This document shows, piece after piece, positions 24,151 to 36,705 of a stretch of 64,000 nucleotides of DNA. The DNA lies in assembly GCA_001972305.1 (NCBI GenBank), contig BDDD01000429.1, forward strand, positions 81,913 to 145,912, written 5' to 3'. Within the stretch, counting starts at the first letter, position 1, and each line of letters opens with the position of its first letter. The stretch is from Cephalotus follicularis. Its lineage: Eukaryota > Streptophyta > Magnoliopsida > Oxalidales > Cephalotaceae. The notes beneath the pieces are model-generated. The model saw nothing but the letters and a program-made list of their open reading frames with translations, was not told where the DNA came from and ran no database searches. The position numbers were made by a program, and so were the translations under genes.

Positions 24151-24899
24151 CAACCCAGAACGTCTTTTCCACAGTTTTAACACACCAAGACATTATCAAA
24201 TCCATCCTTTACACAACAAATTCATGTATTCATGTAATCGTACATGCATGATTAACTCCGTGTATCACAGTAACATCAAAACAGGTCCAGAATCACAATT
24301 CAATCATTAACATGCTATTCATCATGTTATTCATTAACTTAAAACCCAAAATGCATGTATAAATCTATCACTTTCCCCTACCTTATTGTTCCAAGTTAGG
24401 AACTGGAAAGTCCACCCCTTTGAGTTCCCAGGTTCTGGCCACAACAGCTCCAAGATCCCCTTAGCAACTGCTACCCATGAGCTCCAACCTCCAGTTCAAT
24501 CCAAGCTTCAACAATGGTGGTTCTCACACTCCCTGTTTTCTTTCCTTTACTTCCTTTGGTGGTTTAAACGAGAGAGAGAAGTGGGGAGGGTTGTTCTTAT
24601 GCAGGTGGCTTCCCCCCAACATCCTTCTCCTTACATTTAATGGGCACTCTCGTGCTCTCTCCCTCTTTTCAGATTCTGCACTTTTCTTTTATTTTCTTCC
24701 CTTCTTTCTTTTTGCAGGTTGCATGTGAGGATGGCATATTCCTTTGCATGTTCCATGTGATGGGCACGTTTTGAGCATGCCTGGAAACACACCAGCATGA
24801 TCAACACGTCACAATGCACATGTTAAGGCGTCTGGTAAAGCCCCCAAAGATCCCATTGCATGTTACTCTGTCAGTGAAAAATGTGACAGATGTTCTTCA

Positions 24900-25060
24900 C
24901 AAAGGCGTCGACGTCTTTCCTTAGACGTAGATGTCTTTTCCCTTTTCGTAAGAAGGTGTCGATGCCTTCTCTCAATGTTGACGTGCATGCCCATGCATTC
25001 ACGTGTACCTCGGTTCCCATAGGCGTCGATGTCTTTCCAAAGACGTCGATGTCTTTACCC
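24900..25060 (-). repeat. TCGATGTCTTT motif array in LTR G1, second block
   Basis: About six copies such as GGCGTCGACGTCTTTCC and AGACGTCGATGTCTTTA are spaced 20-60 bases apart. Confidence 0.85.
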
Positions 25061-25309
25061 CAAAACAACTCCGTTTTAAGTTTTGATATATACATTCCAT
25101 TTTCAAAACCATAACTAGGGTTTGTAAGCATCTTTTGAGTTCAAAATCTCAACATTCTCATTGATTCAAGGTAAAGAGTACATCGAGGATTACAATAATA
25201 CCTGAAATTGAATTTCCGGGCGTTACACCGATGTACATTCGGAAATCTATTGTTTACAAGTATTATATTGTTAATAATTACTTGTAATGGATTGATTGAT
25301 TGTGGTTGG

Positions 25310-25685
25310 ATGCTAAGCTCTGTTGAGTAAGTAGTCAGGAATTTCCCCTACTATGCTCTGTTGAGTAAGTAGCAGGAGATTCCATATACGATAGCTACTA
25401 AGCTCTGTTGAGTAAGTAGCTAGGGTTTCCCATATTGTGGTTACTAAACGCAGAGCGGAAGTAACCGGGCTACTAAACACGGAGTGGAAGTAGCCAGGGA
25501 ATCCCACCTTTGGCAGTTGCTAAACGTAGAGCGGAAGTAAATGGGTGCTAAACACAGAGTGGAAGCATCTCTGGAGTGACTGATTGATTATTGTGGCGGT
25601 TACTAAACGCAAAGCGGAAGTAACCGGGTTTCTAAACACCGAGTGGAAGTGACCGGGTGCTAAACACAGAGTGGAAGCATCCCCG
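25310..25685 (+). repeat. Two interleaved tandem repeats in LTR G
   Basis: Three copies of gctctgttgagtaagtag (25318-25422) are followed by about eight copies of the form ctaaacgcagagcggaagta (25443-25680). The second set alternates between agcggaag and agtggaag variants. Confidence 0.85.
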
Positions 25686-26384
25686 CATAGAATGTTTTCC
25701 ATGGTGACATGATTGATTGACCGTATTGGTTTGTTTGTTCGTTGTGACATGTATTACTGGATTGTTGGCCCGTTGAGGCATAACTGATGGTTGTTCGGTC
25801 CTTTAAGGACATGATTGTGACTGGTCCGCTGAGGACATGACCGTGATTGTTTTGGTGTAGCCCTAACAGGTTGCACCTTCACTGTGAATGCATATACAGA
25901 TACATATATGTATATACTGTTATATATACTGTACTACATCACTGTGCATTCATACATGACATGCATTATCATTGAAACCGAACTGTATTTATACTTAGTC
26001 GAGTGAGGACAAAGGCTAACCCCCTACAATTTCAGATTGATTTCAGGTTGATGCAGCGGATTGTTACCGTTGAGCTCTGTGGAGCGAATGGAGTTTTATG
26101 TTGTTTTTACCTTTGAGAAATGTTAATGGATCATTGTAAAAAATGAATCGATGTATTGATGTATATTGCTCACGCTCCGCTTGTGGGCAGTTAACTTTGA
26201 TGATGTTTATTGTTGTTGCATGTAGTATGGGATGCATGTTACGTTATAATTCGGCTTATATTTAAATGCTTCCGCAAGTTGTTAATGGATATGGAAAGTT
26301 TTAAATTTATGGTAAATTGCATAAGCCGAATTTATATGTTGATTGCCGCCACTTTTATTGTTGTTTGTAAAACGGGGTGTGACA

Positions 26385-27279
26385 ATGTCTTGCCAAGAAC
26401 TTCTCCATGAATGATTTGGGAGATGCCTCATACATACTGGGTATAAAGATCTTCAGGGACAGAACTAGTAGGTTGCTTGTGCTTTCCCAAAGCTAGTACA
26501 TCATCAAGGTGTTGAAACGGTTTAGCATGGAGAATTTCAAACGTGGCCTACTGCCAATTGGCCAGGGAATTCACCTTTCCAAGAGGATGTCCCCGCAGAT
26601 GTTTGAGGAGAGGACATGCATGAGTCAGTTGTCTTATGCTTCGAACGTAGGATCGATCATGTATGCCATGCTATGTACTAAGCCTGATGTCGCATTTGCC
26701 CTGGGAATGGCAAGCCGATTTCAGTCCGATCCCGGTGAGAAGCATTGGGAAGTAGTCAAGGGGATCCTTAAGTACCTTAGACAGACTCAGGACACCTTCT
26801 TGATCTATGGAGGAGATAGTGAGTTGAGACTGGAGGTCTATACAGACTCTAGTTTCAACAGTGATCTGGATGATCACAAATCAATTTCAGAATATGTGTT
26901 TATCTTGAATAGCGGTGCTGTCAGTTGGAGGAGCGCGAAGCAGGAGACTACTGCTGACACCACCACGGGAGCAGAGTATATTGCAGTCTCAGACGCCGCA
27001 AAAGAGGGTGTTTGGATGCGAAAGTTCATAGCTGAGCTTGGGGTGGTTCCATCCATCTATCGTCTGGTTGTGGTGTACTGTGACAATGATGGGGCTGTTA
27101 CACAAAGGGTTCCAAGTATATCCATCGGTGTTCTCGTCTTATCAGGGAGATCATTGATAGGGGAGACATTCAGGTAGAAAGGGTCGCCTCAAAGGCAAAC
27201 ATAGCAGACCCACTGACCAAGGCTATGGGTAGCATTGTACTCGAGTGTCATCGTAGTGCGATGGGCTTAAACTTTTAGG
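26385..27279 (+). pseudogene. Copia RT end and RNase H (element C)
   Basis: The frame resumes after LTR G with AKNFSMNDLGDASYILGIKIF. A long open stretch (26509-27177) carries the connection domain SYASNVGSIMYAM, the motif KHWEVVKGILKYLR, and the RNase H motifs VYTDSSFNSDLDDHKS and TTTGAEYIAVSDAAKEGVWM. A frameshift near 27100 moves the C-terminus into another frame, where VERVASKANIADPLTKAM and a stop at about 27279 give the normal Copia end. RNase H would degrade the RNA of RNA-DNA hybrids. Confidence 0.9.
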
Positions 27280-27298
27280 TCTTCATGGCTTGAGGGCC

Positions 27299-27309
27299 AA
27301 GTGGGAGAT
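27299..27309 (+). other. Polypurine tract of element C
   Basis: AAGTGGGAGAT lies directly before the TGTTAGATAG start of the 3' LTR, the standard plant Copia arrangement. Confidence 0.85.
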
Positions 27310-29788
27310 TGTTAGATAGAGAATGACCCTTCAATCCACCGAGTGGATAGTTGTATATGTACACTTCTCTTAATATATACAGTCTAAATTCCATTTATGT
27401 TACACTGTGCAAATTTCTGTTATTTATGGCAAGCCATATGTGTTTTATCACATCATGGAAGCAGTTTAATTTATTATCTACTTACACATATGGTGCCCTG
27501 TCACATAAAGGGCTAGATGTCGGGCCTAGGGCTATGAGAACGTCTACCTTACTCTCTGTGACAAAACTATTTCAGGTCGTAGGTTCACTTTCTTGGGTCA
27601 TTAGTGTACCGGATATACTTGTCGCGTTGTGCTTGCTCCCGAGTAAAGGGAGGGTGGAGTATCTCATTGCCACTTGGGGAGGGCCCTAAAGCTAACGCAG
27701 GGTACGTGCTGGGAGCATGTACACTGAACATAACCCACCATAGGAATCCTATTTGGATAGTCACATATCTCATGTCAGTAGTGATTCCTATCTGTTGCAG
27801 TGGTGTATAGTCATTAAGTGTCTTGCAGACCATGGCTGGACTTGCGTGTTTCCTTAGAACTGAGCGGTTGCTATGCATTGTGTAGAGACTACCTGGCTTT
27901 GATATTCGCCTTACCCAGTTCTAACGCGGGCTTGGAAAAAGGACGGTCTTTGGGCCTTCTGGGATCTATATGAATGTGAGCGAGTACGCAACATAGAATC
28001 GTCACACTCAATGTGAGGATGATCGGCTCTATGGTATATGTATCCATTATAGACTTGAAAAACCTGGCCAGGTGCAGGCGGATTGGAAACAAGGTTTTCG
28101 GGGAGGTATGCGGATAGTCCTAATGTGTTTATAGATTTATAGTCATCGCGACACATCTAAGGTTGACACGCATCATTACCTTAGGCCGCGGTCAGAGCCA
28201 AGGATGACAAGGGAAATAATACACTATTCCTGACGCAAGAAAAAGTACCAGTTGACCAAAATTGGACAGTTAAAGTGGAAATTAATTTGGAATTAATTCT
28301 ACAGATCAGGAAAGATATTGGATATCATTCCACGATTGTTTTAATAGTCTAAGACTATTTAGATGATCGTACTGGGGCCCTGGGGCATTCCAGGAATTTA
28401 TCATCGTACCGGATTTTAAACCGGACTTTCGGGTTCTGCTTGATTATCGAAAATTATTACATATGTTAGACATGTGTCACTTTGTGGGAGGATGACATGT
28501 TGAATATGCTACTTTGCATTAATGCTATGATTTGCTAGACACATGTCACCACTTGGAGGTGGAGACTTGGCATCACCACAATCAAATAGTCAAGTCAAAG
28601 GTTGTGTGTTTTACACTCAATGTCATGTGAGTGTGTAAGAAGAGATGTTACGAGAGAATGGGCATGAAATGTGCTAGGCATATTTCGGTCGAACCTAACC
28701 TTGTGTAAGACACAAGGTTCGACCGCCTCCCCCTTTCCATCACATGCCATTTTGAATTCAAAGTCAACATTGAGTATGATACACTCAAACTCATGTGAAG
28801 GCATGGTGTTGTATGGTGAGTGGTATGGGCATGTGTAAGAGAAGTATGGCTTGTGTGAGAGAGAGTTATGAGATGTAAGAGAAGGCGTGAGACTTAGAGA
28901 CACACAACATTTCTCCACTCTCTCACTTTTGGCAAAACTTGGAAGCTTGGAGTGCCTCTCTGTTCTCTCATTTTCTTCCTTTCTTCTTTTCCTCCATTGT
29001 TAGACATTGAAGAAAATCTTAGAGCTTTGAAGAAAGGAAACACACACATCTTCTTCTACTCTTTTTTTTTTATCATTATAGGTGGAGTTGCACTATACCT
29101 TTCAGTGTAACTCTACTTATCTTGGTCACTAGTTTAGGCTTTGGAACTCTCCATACAACAAGGTTTCTTCAAGATCACCTTGATCTTGGAAACCTTACAT
29201 GGTGTCTGATTGAAGTTCCAATATAGTGTGTGTTGAGACCTTGATTTTCGTGCCTTGGAGAAACCTTACAATTCTAGGGTTTTTGGTGACTTGGAGCTCC
29301 AGGTTTGGAGCTTGGAGGAGTACCAAGGATACTCCAAGTGTAGAGGGAAAAAGCTTGAAGGAAGGAGCGATCAAGGGAGGTAATAGAAACCCTAATCTCC
29401 TTCTCTTTTCTTCTTTCCTTTTTGGTTTTGGGTTTGCTAGGCAAACCCTAGCCGAACACCTTTTATTTCTTGGAGGGACCCTAGCCAAAACCCTAGGGTT
29501 TTGGCTTGCTTGGAACCCACGAGTTCCCAAGTTCTAGGCAAACCCTAATTTGTTTTTGGTTGGATCCAAAAAAAAAATGTCTTCCTTGACCTGTGGGTGT
29601 TCTTGCTTGCTTGACATGTTGTGGTTCAATTGGAGGTTAATTAGTGATCCTTGGATGGTTATGGATATTTATGGACATAGATTTAATATGGTGTTTCTTG
29701 ACTTGGAGTCACTTTGATTGAAAAATCAAAGTTGAGCATACATTGGACCTATGACCTAAAATGACTAATAACTCATAAAACTCTTTCA
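27310..29788 (+). mobile_element. 3' LTR of Copia element C
   Basis: It begins TGTTAGATAGAGAATGACC after the polypurine tract. The right end is approximate: homology to the D LTR begins near 29795, and the nearest CA is at 29787-29788. It is related to solo LTR J (inverted) and fragment P, sharing phrases such as atttatcatcgtaccgg and the ggctttgatattcgcc region. No gene is seen in its 2.5 kb. Confidence 0.8.
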
Positions 29789-31792
29789 AAATGGATAAGC
29801 GCCACTAGGTGTACCCTCAAATGATCAGGAGTCATCGTGCACTTGAGGCTAGGTACCATCAAGCGTGTTCACAGTGGTTGGTACCACCGGAGGAAACAAA
29901 GTCAAGTAATATAGCCGAAAGCTGGTGATAATCCAATCAGGGAGAGTAGACGGTAAAAACGGTCATCTCACATCCCGACTAGAGTTATGAGGTAGCTCTA
30001 ATAGGAACAATCCAATCAAGTTGATACAAGTCAAGTACATGTCCACAATATAAGTTAATAGGCGATGAAGATCTACAGGGAGAAAAGACAGACATAAAGT
30101 CCTCTTATGGCCAGCCCGATTAGAAATCGCTAAGCACCTACGTTGTAGTTAGTCAATCAATCAAAGTCAATAACAGTTGGTGATAATATCATTAACCATT
30201 AGGCAACGAATGCCTAATCAGCGTGGATAGCACGCGAACCCGAATAGGGAATCATTGGTTTACCTATGGTTTCAATCAGTCACTCTATCCCCAACACGAC
30301 TATTCCATCATTAAACACAATGGGTTGGTTGATGATAATACTGTGGTCAAATAAACTAGACAAGAAATATAGTGGTCGAACGGATTGGTTTTCCCATCGT
30401 GTCAAACGAAAGTTGTACACAATCGAATGATCTATAGAAAGATCGACGTGACCTCCTAACCATAGGGAAAACAGTTGAAAAGGCTTGGGTGATCTCAGGA
30501 ATTGGTCTGGTCAAGCCATCGTTTTGAAAAGGATTGAAATCAGTTTAAGTGGTAAAAATAATGCCTTAAGAAGCGACGCTTTGGGCCTAAAGTTCAGTTC
30601 TGTTAAAGGCACACTAAGCGGCGATAGTTAGATGAAACGGAAACGCTTATAGGTCAGCGCCATGTATCCACGCTTAATACTGTCGGCAACGGTTTGCACC
30701 CAGACGAAGCCATGCTAAGCGGTGACAGTTGGTATTATCTGTCAGTGCTCAATATGAAACAGTCAATGTTTAGAATCAAAGCTCTGGCACTTTGGTCATC
30801 TTTATCAAGTTTCCAGGCATAAACAGCTCTAAGCGGCGTCACTTATGGGACAAGTGTCGGTGCGCTGCCGCTTAAGTTGACAGCAGATATACCAGTTTAT
30901 ACAATCAGCCTATTTTCCAACCCAAATTGATACCAAGCCATTTTCCATCAGTTTTAGCAGTTCATACAAGTTTATTAGGGTTCACTAAACATGGTTTCGT
31001 CCACTGAATCCATTGTTTAACCCTAGTTCTAATTCTAGGTTATTAAGCACACATAACCTAAAAATAGCATTTCAACCAACAACAATCAAGTCAGTCCATA
31101 TCAATCCAAAATAGAACTAATATAGTGCATAATCAGTAGCATTTTAGGTAGAGAAGCTCTACCCAACACTTAGAAGCTTGTGGTGACCCAAAATAGCGGT
31201 AAAGTGAGATTGGACACAAGTCCAATGGTCCCCACTAGTTCCAAGCTTCAAGGATGTTGATTGTGTGTAATGGTTTTCTTGTAATAGCAAATGGAAACTC
31301 AAAACTCCCTCTTTAGGGCTTGTTCAGTTCGGCACAGAAGAGAGAAAAAGGAGAAGAAGAGTGTTTGGTGGTCTCTTTGTGCTTAGTAGTCACTAGTGTA
31401 GTAATTGGAATATGTTAGCATATATATCCGTAGTTCAAGTTAGTAGTAAGTTAGCATATGGCTATAAGTGCAGGAGAGTTAGCATCAGTGTGTGGTGCAA
31501 GTTTAGGGACAAAGAAATCTAAATAAGTGGTGTGAGTGAGTGGCTTAGATATTAAGAGAGGATTAAATTAGATGACAATGGGGCTGACTTATTTGTAGTC
31601 TAAATAGCTACAATATCAACAACCCTATATCCTGAAATTCAAACGTAACAGACCCTAATAAAATAATGATATGTATGCATAACAAATATAAATAGGATGA
31701 GTATAAAATACTCCAATCCATAAATACAAGTAGGTACACGTAGTACCGAGCAAACAATAATAAAATAATACAATTAAGTTCAGGTCGTTATA
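29789..31792 (-). mobile_element. 3' LTR of Gypsy element D, fragment
   Basis: It aligns with the 5' LTR of D (about 56985-58991), sharing gatcaggagtcatcgtgcac at the left and caagtaggtacacgtagtac near the right. The terminal CA is mutated to TA. The remaining 900 bases of this LTR should lie left of element C, off-window. It carries gcgacgctt-type motifs at about 30570-30880. No gene is seen. Confidence 0.85.
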
Positions 31793-31806
31793 TTCTCCCC
31801 TCCTTA
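31793..31806 (-). other. Polypurine tract of element D
   Basis: The minus strand reads AAGGAGGGGAGAA directly before the LTR start, as required for plus-strand priming. Confidence 0.8.
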
Positions 31807-32816
31807 TAAGAATCTAGTCCCCAGATTCACAATCAAAAGAGGAAACGATATCTCTCCCTCATGTCATCCTCATGCTCCCAGGTGCACTCCTCTGTACCAT
31901 GATGCTTACAAAAAACTTTAACCAATAGAATGGTCTTGTTCCTCAAAACTCTTACCTCTCTGTCGATGATATGAATCAACATCTCCACATAAGATAAGTG
32001 TGGCTCAATCTGAATGTACCTGAACTCGATGATGTGCGAAGCATCCCGATGATACTTCCTCAATTGAAAAATGTGAAACACGTTTTGGACACTCGACATT
32101 GCTGGAGGTAAGGCAAGTTTGTAAGCAAGATGGTCAATGTACTCTAAGATCTTAAAAGGTCCAATAAACATGGAGAAAGCTTTCCTTTCTTCCCAAATCT
32201 CATAACACCCTTAGTTGGAGACACCTTGAAGAACACATGGTCACCAACTTCAAATTCCAAAGCTCTACGACGAACATCTGCATGCTTCTTTTATAGATTA
32301 TGTGCTACCAGTAATCGGTCACGAATAAGCTTCACCTTCTCCGAGGTGATTTGAACCATTTTCGATCCCAAAAGGCTCATTTCACCTATTTGATACCAAC
32401 ACACTGATGATCAACACTTTCTACCATACAGTGCTTTGTATGGCAATCTGGATACACTCATGATAAATGTTACTATAAGAGAACTCAATGAGAGGTAAAT
32501 CATCATCCCAATAGCCTTCGAAGTCAATAGCACATACCTGAAGCATGTCTTCTAGTGTCTGTATGGTTCTCTCAGACAATCCATCTGTCTACTGGTGAAA
32601 AGAAGCGCTAAAACTCAACTACGTACCCATAGCTGCTTGCAACTTGTTCCAGAAGGTAGAAGTAAAACGACTATCTCTGCTCGCGACTATGATGACTGGT
32701 GCTCGATGAGGTATGACTATCTCTTTAACATACAATCGAGACAATCTATCCAAGGAATAAGTCATCCGAATAGGTATGAAGTGGGTTGACTTTGTGAGTC
32801 GATCGACCATAACCCA
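31807..32816 (-). pseudogene. Gypsy integrase core and C-terminus (element D)
   Basis: The minus strand encodes VDRLTKSTHFIPI, then ASRDSRFTSTFWNKLQAAMGT, then [15 protein letters not shown]. The C-terminal domain follows with GPFKILEYIDHLAYKLALPP, VFHIFQLRKY and RNKTILLVKVFCKHHGTEECTWE, ending RERYRFLF at 31833. The family motif VSDRDPRF reads VASRDSRF, so the second catalytic aspartate of the triad appears lost. Stops and frame breaks separate the pieces. The sequence is cut at 32816 by LTR H and continues at 44963. It resembles Del/Tekay integrases; I see no chromodomain. Confidence 0.88.
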
Positions 32817-32989
32817 TGTAATATCCCGTTTTGTTACCTATATGTTTGACGTGTCATATGTTATGTTTGGTTCATATTGTGTTCGGTTTATGTTGTGTTC
32901 GGTTTATGTTATGTATTATTCAGAATGTTTGAAATTGTTCTTTTGAAAATTCTTTTATTTCTTTTCTTGCTTTTTACGTTTTTGGGCGT

Positions 32990-33125
32990 CAAAGCGTCGA
33001 CGCCATCGTTTTAGCATCAACGCTTTGACACATAGGTAAAGCGTTGATGCCTGTTTCTTTAGCGTCGATGCTTTAGTTATAATGGCTTAAGCACTGGCAC
33101 TATGTGTGGACCGTCGACGCTTTAG
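32990..33125 (+). repeat. CGTCGACGC motif array in LTR H, first part
   Basis: Copies include AAGCGTCGACGCC, AGCATCAACGCTTTG, AGCGTCGATGCTTTAG and CCGTCGACGCTTTAG. The array continues across LTR I at 36490-36700. Confidence 0.8.
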
Positions 33126-33751
33126 TCATTTTCTATTTTTGTTTTGGACGGTGACTTGTTTTTGGAAAGGAGGATTCTTGCCATTTTTACTTATCCGATT
33201 TTCCTTCTTTGTTAAGACGCGTTTTGCACGAAAGGAAAGATTTTTAAACCACCGATTCTATCATTAGAACCACGTTTTTTCCATTTAACGTACACGTTTT
33301 TACTGTTTTTAAAAACACAACACCTGCATTATTTTACAACCAGAAGAAAAATAGACATTTTACTTGCACACTGTTTTCATCGTTTTCTCACACTATTTTG
33401 CACATCAGTTTGAAGGTATGCTTCGAAACGATTTTGTTATCATGCTAATTTACTGTTTTGTTCTTTATAAATCAGTAGCTTAAACAAAATGTCATGGTAA
33501 TCGATGGAACCTATTTAAAAGAATCTAGTTTAAGAAACTATATTTTCAAAGTTGATATTGATATATATGTAACCTGCAAATTATATGTTATGCATTGGAA
33601 TTGTTATAGTAGTGTTTTAAACCATAGATGACACTACTGTTTTTATATCCCATGTTGGAGAAACTAGCTTTGTACATGTTTTGTAATCCAAATCGATGAC
33701 CCGGTGCATATAGAAAACTGTTTTTAGCCTTGCATGTGTTTAAGCGTCAAC

Positions 33752-36460
33752 TGTAACACCCCCGGACGGCGAGAGTCGTCACAGGGTCATATCATACATA
33801 ACATTACATATCTGAGCATATACATTATTTATCAAATCATAAGTTTGTTTTATTAGCCAATAACAGCCAAAACGTGGCAGTCTTATCAAAACAATAATAC
33901 TTAACAATTTAACATATTAAGTAGTTGCGGAAAACTCAAAACATAATTCAGTTCCAATTTAAAAACTTAAAACATAATAATCCATATATCTGACTACTAA
34001 TCATAACCTAAGGGTCACTCTCCTAAGGATCCAACACATAGGGTGGTCACCACTCAATCACACTTTCCCACGCTGCTCCTGAAAACCTGCCGCGTGGAAA
34101 CAAAAACGCGGCTGAGCAAACCTCAGTACGGATAAGGGAAATAAAACAATAAACGGTAATTTAAAAACGTTAATAATCCAATTATAACGTAACAGAAATC
34201 TTTAACAAATAAAACAGTTTAATCAATAACAATTGCATATCTTTTGAAACAATTACGAAACATTTTAAAACATCGAAATCATAGTTCATAAAACATACTA
34301 AGCCATATTCATATCACATATCATAATTGTTTTGGCAAGGGAGGCGCTAATTCCACATGCCCACTAGAATTGAAGTGTACGGCACTACACAAGTCAATTC
34401 TGACATATACATATCCGATCACACCTCGGATCATATATCTGAATTCACCTCAGATCACATAAACTAGAATCGATTCATATGCCTTTATCATATATAGCGG
34501 ATCCACAAATCCACCTCATGGGATTCGTTCATACACTCAGAGATGCCGTAGTCTAATCACACCGCTACAGAAGTGTCACGTCCCCGTACCAGGCCCACGA
34601 CGTGCCTATGGTACGCCCCATTGATGGGTTCAATACTCAGTATTTTAAAATTATTGATTTATCAAAATCAATTTAAATTACATAAATATGTTTTCACACA
34701 ACATATTCAAAAACCGTTCACAATGGTATCATAACATATCATATCATAACATATCGTTTAGATAAAGTCGGAATCAATTAAAATGTCAAACCAACTTTAA
34801 ATTCGAAACGTATTAAAATCATGAAACCTCGTTAATTTCATAAACGAAGATGCTTAGCAAAACAGTTTCAGTTCGAATATCAGATAGCCAAGGAACAGAA
34901 AGTCCGTACCTTATGCGCTTACAAAGTACTTACGAATAGGTGATAAAAACAAATTCTCCTTTGAAGCACACAATCTAAAAGGCATTCAAAATCATACGTA
35001 TAAAAGTCTAAACCACATCAGAAGTATTAAACAGACTCTTAACAGTGTTTGGAAAAGATTTGGATCGATTCAGGGATTAAACGAATTAAAACAGTTGAAA
35101 ACAGTACATTCCAGGGCAAAACAGTCGACTAAAACAAGGCTCCAGTCGACTATGGAGGCTTGGCAATCGACTATTCATATGGTCCAGTCGACTACACAAC
35201 CCAGAATGCAGGCAGTCGACTGTGTTCATCCCTCCAGTCGACTACACAACCAAGGCAGTCGACTGCATTCATGTGGCAGTCGGCTGTCCAACCATTCCAG
35301 TCGACTGTCCACAGAGACATCCGACTGTTCTGGGCGACAGAACAGTTGGAAATTCGACGATTTGCTACTGAAAATGGTTCGAATGGTTTCTACGTTAAAC
35401 TAGAGACATATGGACATAAACATATGATCATATATGACTTTTAGGTGACATAGAAACACAGAAACGACATATAAATAATTGGACAGTGACTTAACTTACA
35501 AAAAGGAAACAAGAAGACAATGGATGTACATGTCCAGATTCTGTCTCTAATTGATTACAGGTGTTATAAAACAAGTTTGTGACACATATATGAGTATAAA
35601 ACGTGTTGACAATATCACTAACACATTGACAACATGTTTAGGCAGGAATCAATGAGCCAAAGACACTAAAAGCACAAAAACTCAATTTTCACAACATTAC
35701 AACAAAACCATTATAAAAGGGACGAATTCACTGACCTGCAGTGATGTTAAGGACACGGAAACTAGCAGGAGGAACACAAACACAAACACACCATCTGCTG
35801 TGACAAAAACAGAGACCAAAAGAAACCAAAATAAAGAGAAGTTTAGCAAACCCAATGAATTCAACTTGAAGAACAACTAAGGATCGAATTTACCTCTACG
35901 AATTTGATGAATGAATTACACAATAGTTTGTTACACACTAACAAGATAGAATCTGTAGTGGCTTGCAATAATGATGGGGGTATCATATAAAATGGCAATG
36001 ACACTCAATAAAGGAGAAAGGAGGAGACATGATTTGACAAAAGAGGAAGAAAGGAGACTTTTCTGGATTTTGAAATAGGAAAAGAGAGACTTTAGCATGT
36101 TAATTTTGATGGTGGGAAGAAAGATTGCAGGAAAGAAGGAAGAAGGTGGGAGGAAAGTGGGAGAAAATGATAAAATAGGACAAAGGAAAATAAAGAATTA
36201 ATAATAAAAAGAATTAAGGAGTTTTAAAATAAAAGAATAATAATTTGTTTTTAATAAAATAATTTTGGATTAAAACAAAATAAATAAAACCCAAACCCAA
36301 CATAGCATAACATACCCAAATTTTCGGACTGGTATCGGTCAGCACAATTCACATAAACCCAAATCATAGGGCGACCGAACTTTTAAAATTAAACAAAATT
36401 AAAAGCCCGAAAACACATATAAATCCATAAAATATATTTACGAACGAGCAGGGTATTACA
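33752..36460 (-). mobile_element. Solo LTR I, 2709 bp, nested in H
   Basis: In plus orientation it runs TGTAACACCCCCGG to AGCAGGGTATTACA with perfect TSD TCAAC (33747-33751 and 36461-36465). Polarity is minus by comparison with H. The insertion site lies inside an AAGCGTCAAC motif of the H array. No coding domain is found; short open frames at about 35095-35444 are read through its repeat array. Confidence 0.92.
35121..35330 (-). repeat. CAGTCGACT palindrome array in LTR I
   Basis: Nine or ten copies of CAGTCGACT, often as the palindrome CAGTCGACTG, begin at about 35122, 35143, 35164, 35184, 35213, 35235, 35256, 35277 and 35298. Spacing is 20-30 bases. Confidence 0.9.
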
Positions 36461-36484
36461 TCAACAGTTTTTTGTTTTGTTCAC

Positions 36485-36705
36485 GATTAAGGCTTAACCG
36501 TCGACGCTTGGGTTATGTGTCAAATGTAAGCGTTGACGCTTTCATAGTGTATTTGTCATGATACCGTCAACGCTTAGTGGTGTGTTGACATGATACCGTC
36601 GACGCTTTTGTAATGTTTTGCAATGCATGGCTTCGACGCTTTGTACAACGCTTAGTGATAAACGTTGTTCTTAAGGCGTCGACGCTTTGCACAAAACGTC
36701 TCCGC
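36485..36705 (+). repeat. CGTCGACGCTT motif array in LTR H, second part
   Basis: About ten copies or variants such as CCGTCGACGCTTGG, AGCGTTGACGCTTTC, CCGTCAACGCTTAG and GGCGTCGACGCTTTGC follow LTR I. Together with 32990-33125 they make one array that I has split. Confidence 0.85.

Larger units (their letters stand above)
22541..25227 (-). mobile_element. Solo LTR G1, 2687 bp, nested in G
   Basis: In plus orientation it runs TGTCACGCCCCCG to CCGGGCGTTACA, flanked by the perfect 5-bp repeat CCGAT (22536-22540 and 25228-25232). By comparison with G and L, transcription polarity is minus (TGTAACGCCC start at 25227). It shares the tail-to-tail layout of G, including the phrase ctcactcggctaagtg. 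No coding domain is present. Confidence 0.92.
20321..26384 (+). mobile_element. Solo LTR G (about 3.4 kb once nested LTR G1 is removed)
   Basis: It starts TGTAACGCCTCG and ends GGGGTGTGACA and interrupts the Copia RT of C in frame. The flanks are ATGGT (20316-20320) and ATGTC (26385-26389), a diverged 5-bp TSD; removing LTR plus 5 bp restores the reading frame. The first 250 bases match the reverse complement of the right end of LTR L (52790-53028). No coding domain is inside. G1 is nested at 22541-25227. Confidence 0.85.

Noticed and set aside
23971..25131. Arg/Lys-rich frames in LTR G1
   Set aside because: They are readings through the TCGATGTCTTT array, whose periodicity removes stops; no start context or conserved protein is evident.
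18634..27279. Endogenous pararetrovirus
   Set aside because: The domain order protease-integrase-RT-RNase H with flanking LTRs is that of a Copia retrotransposon, and no movement or coat protein motif is seen.
28595..28918. Minus-strand frame of 107 codons in the LTR of C
   Set aside because: It is antisense to LTR C, His/Ser-rich by composition, and without family resemblance.
35095..35444. Frames of 102 and 94 codons in LTR I
   Set aside because: They read through the CAGTCGACT array in the sense opposite to the LTR and have no protein resemblance.
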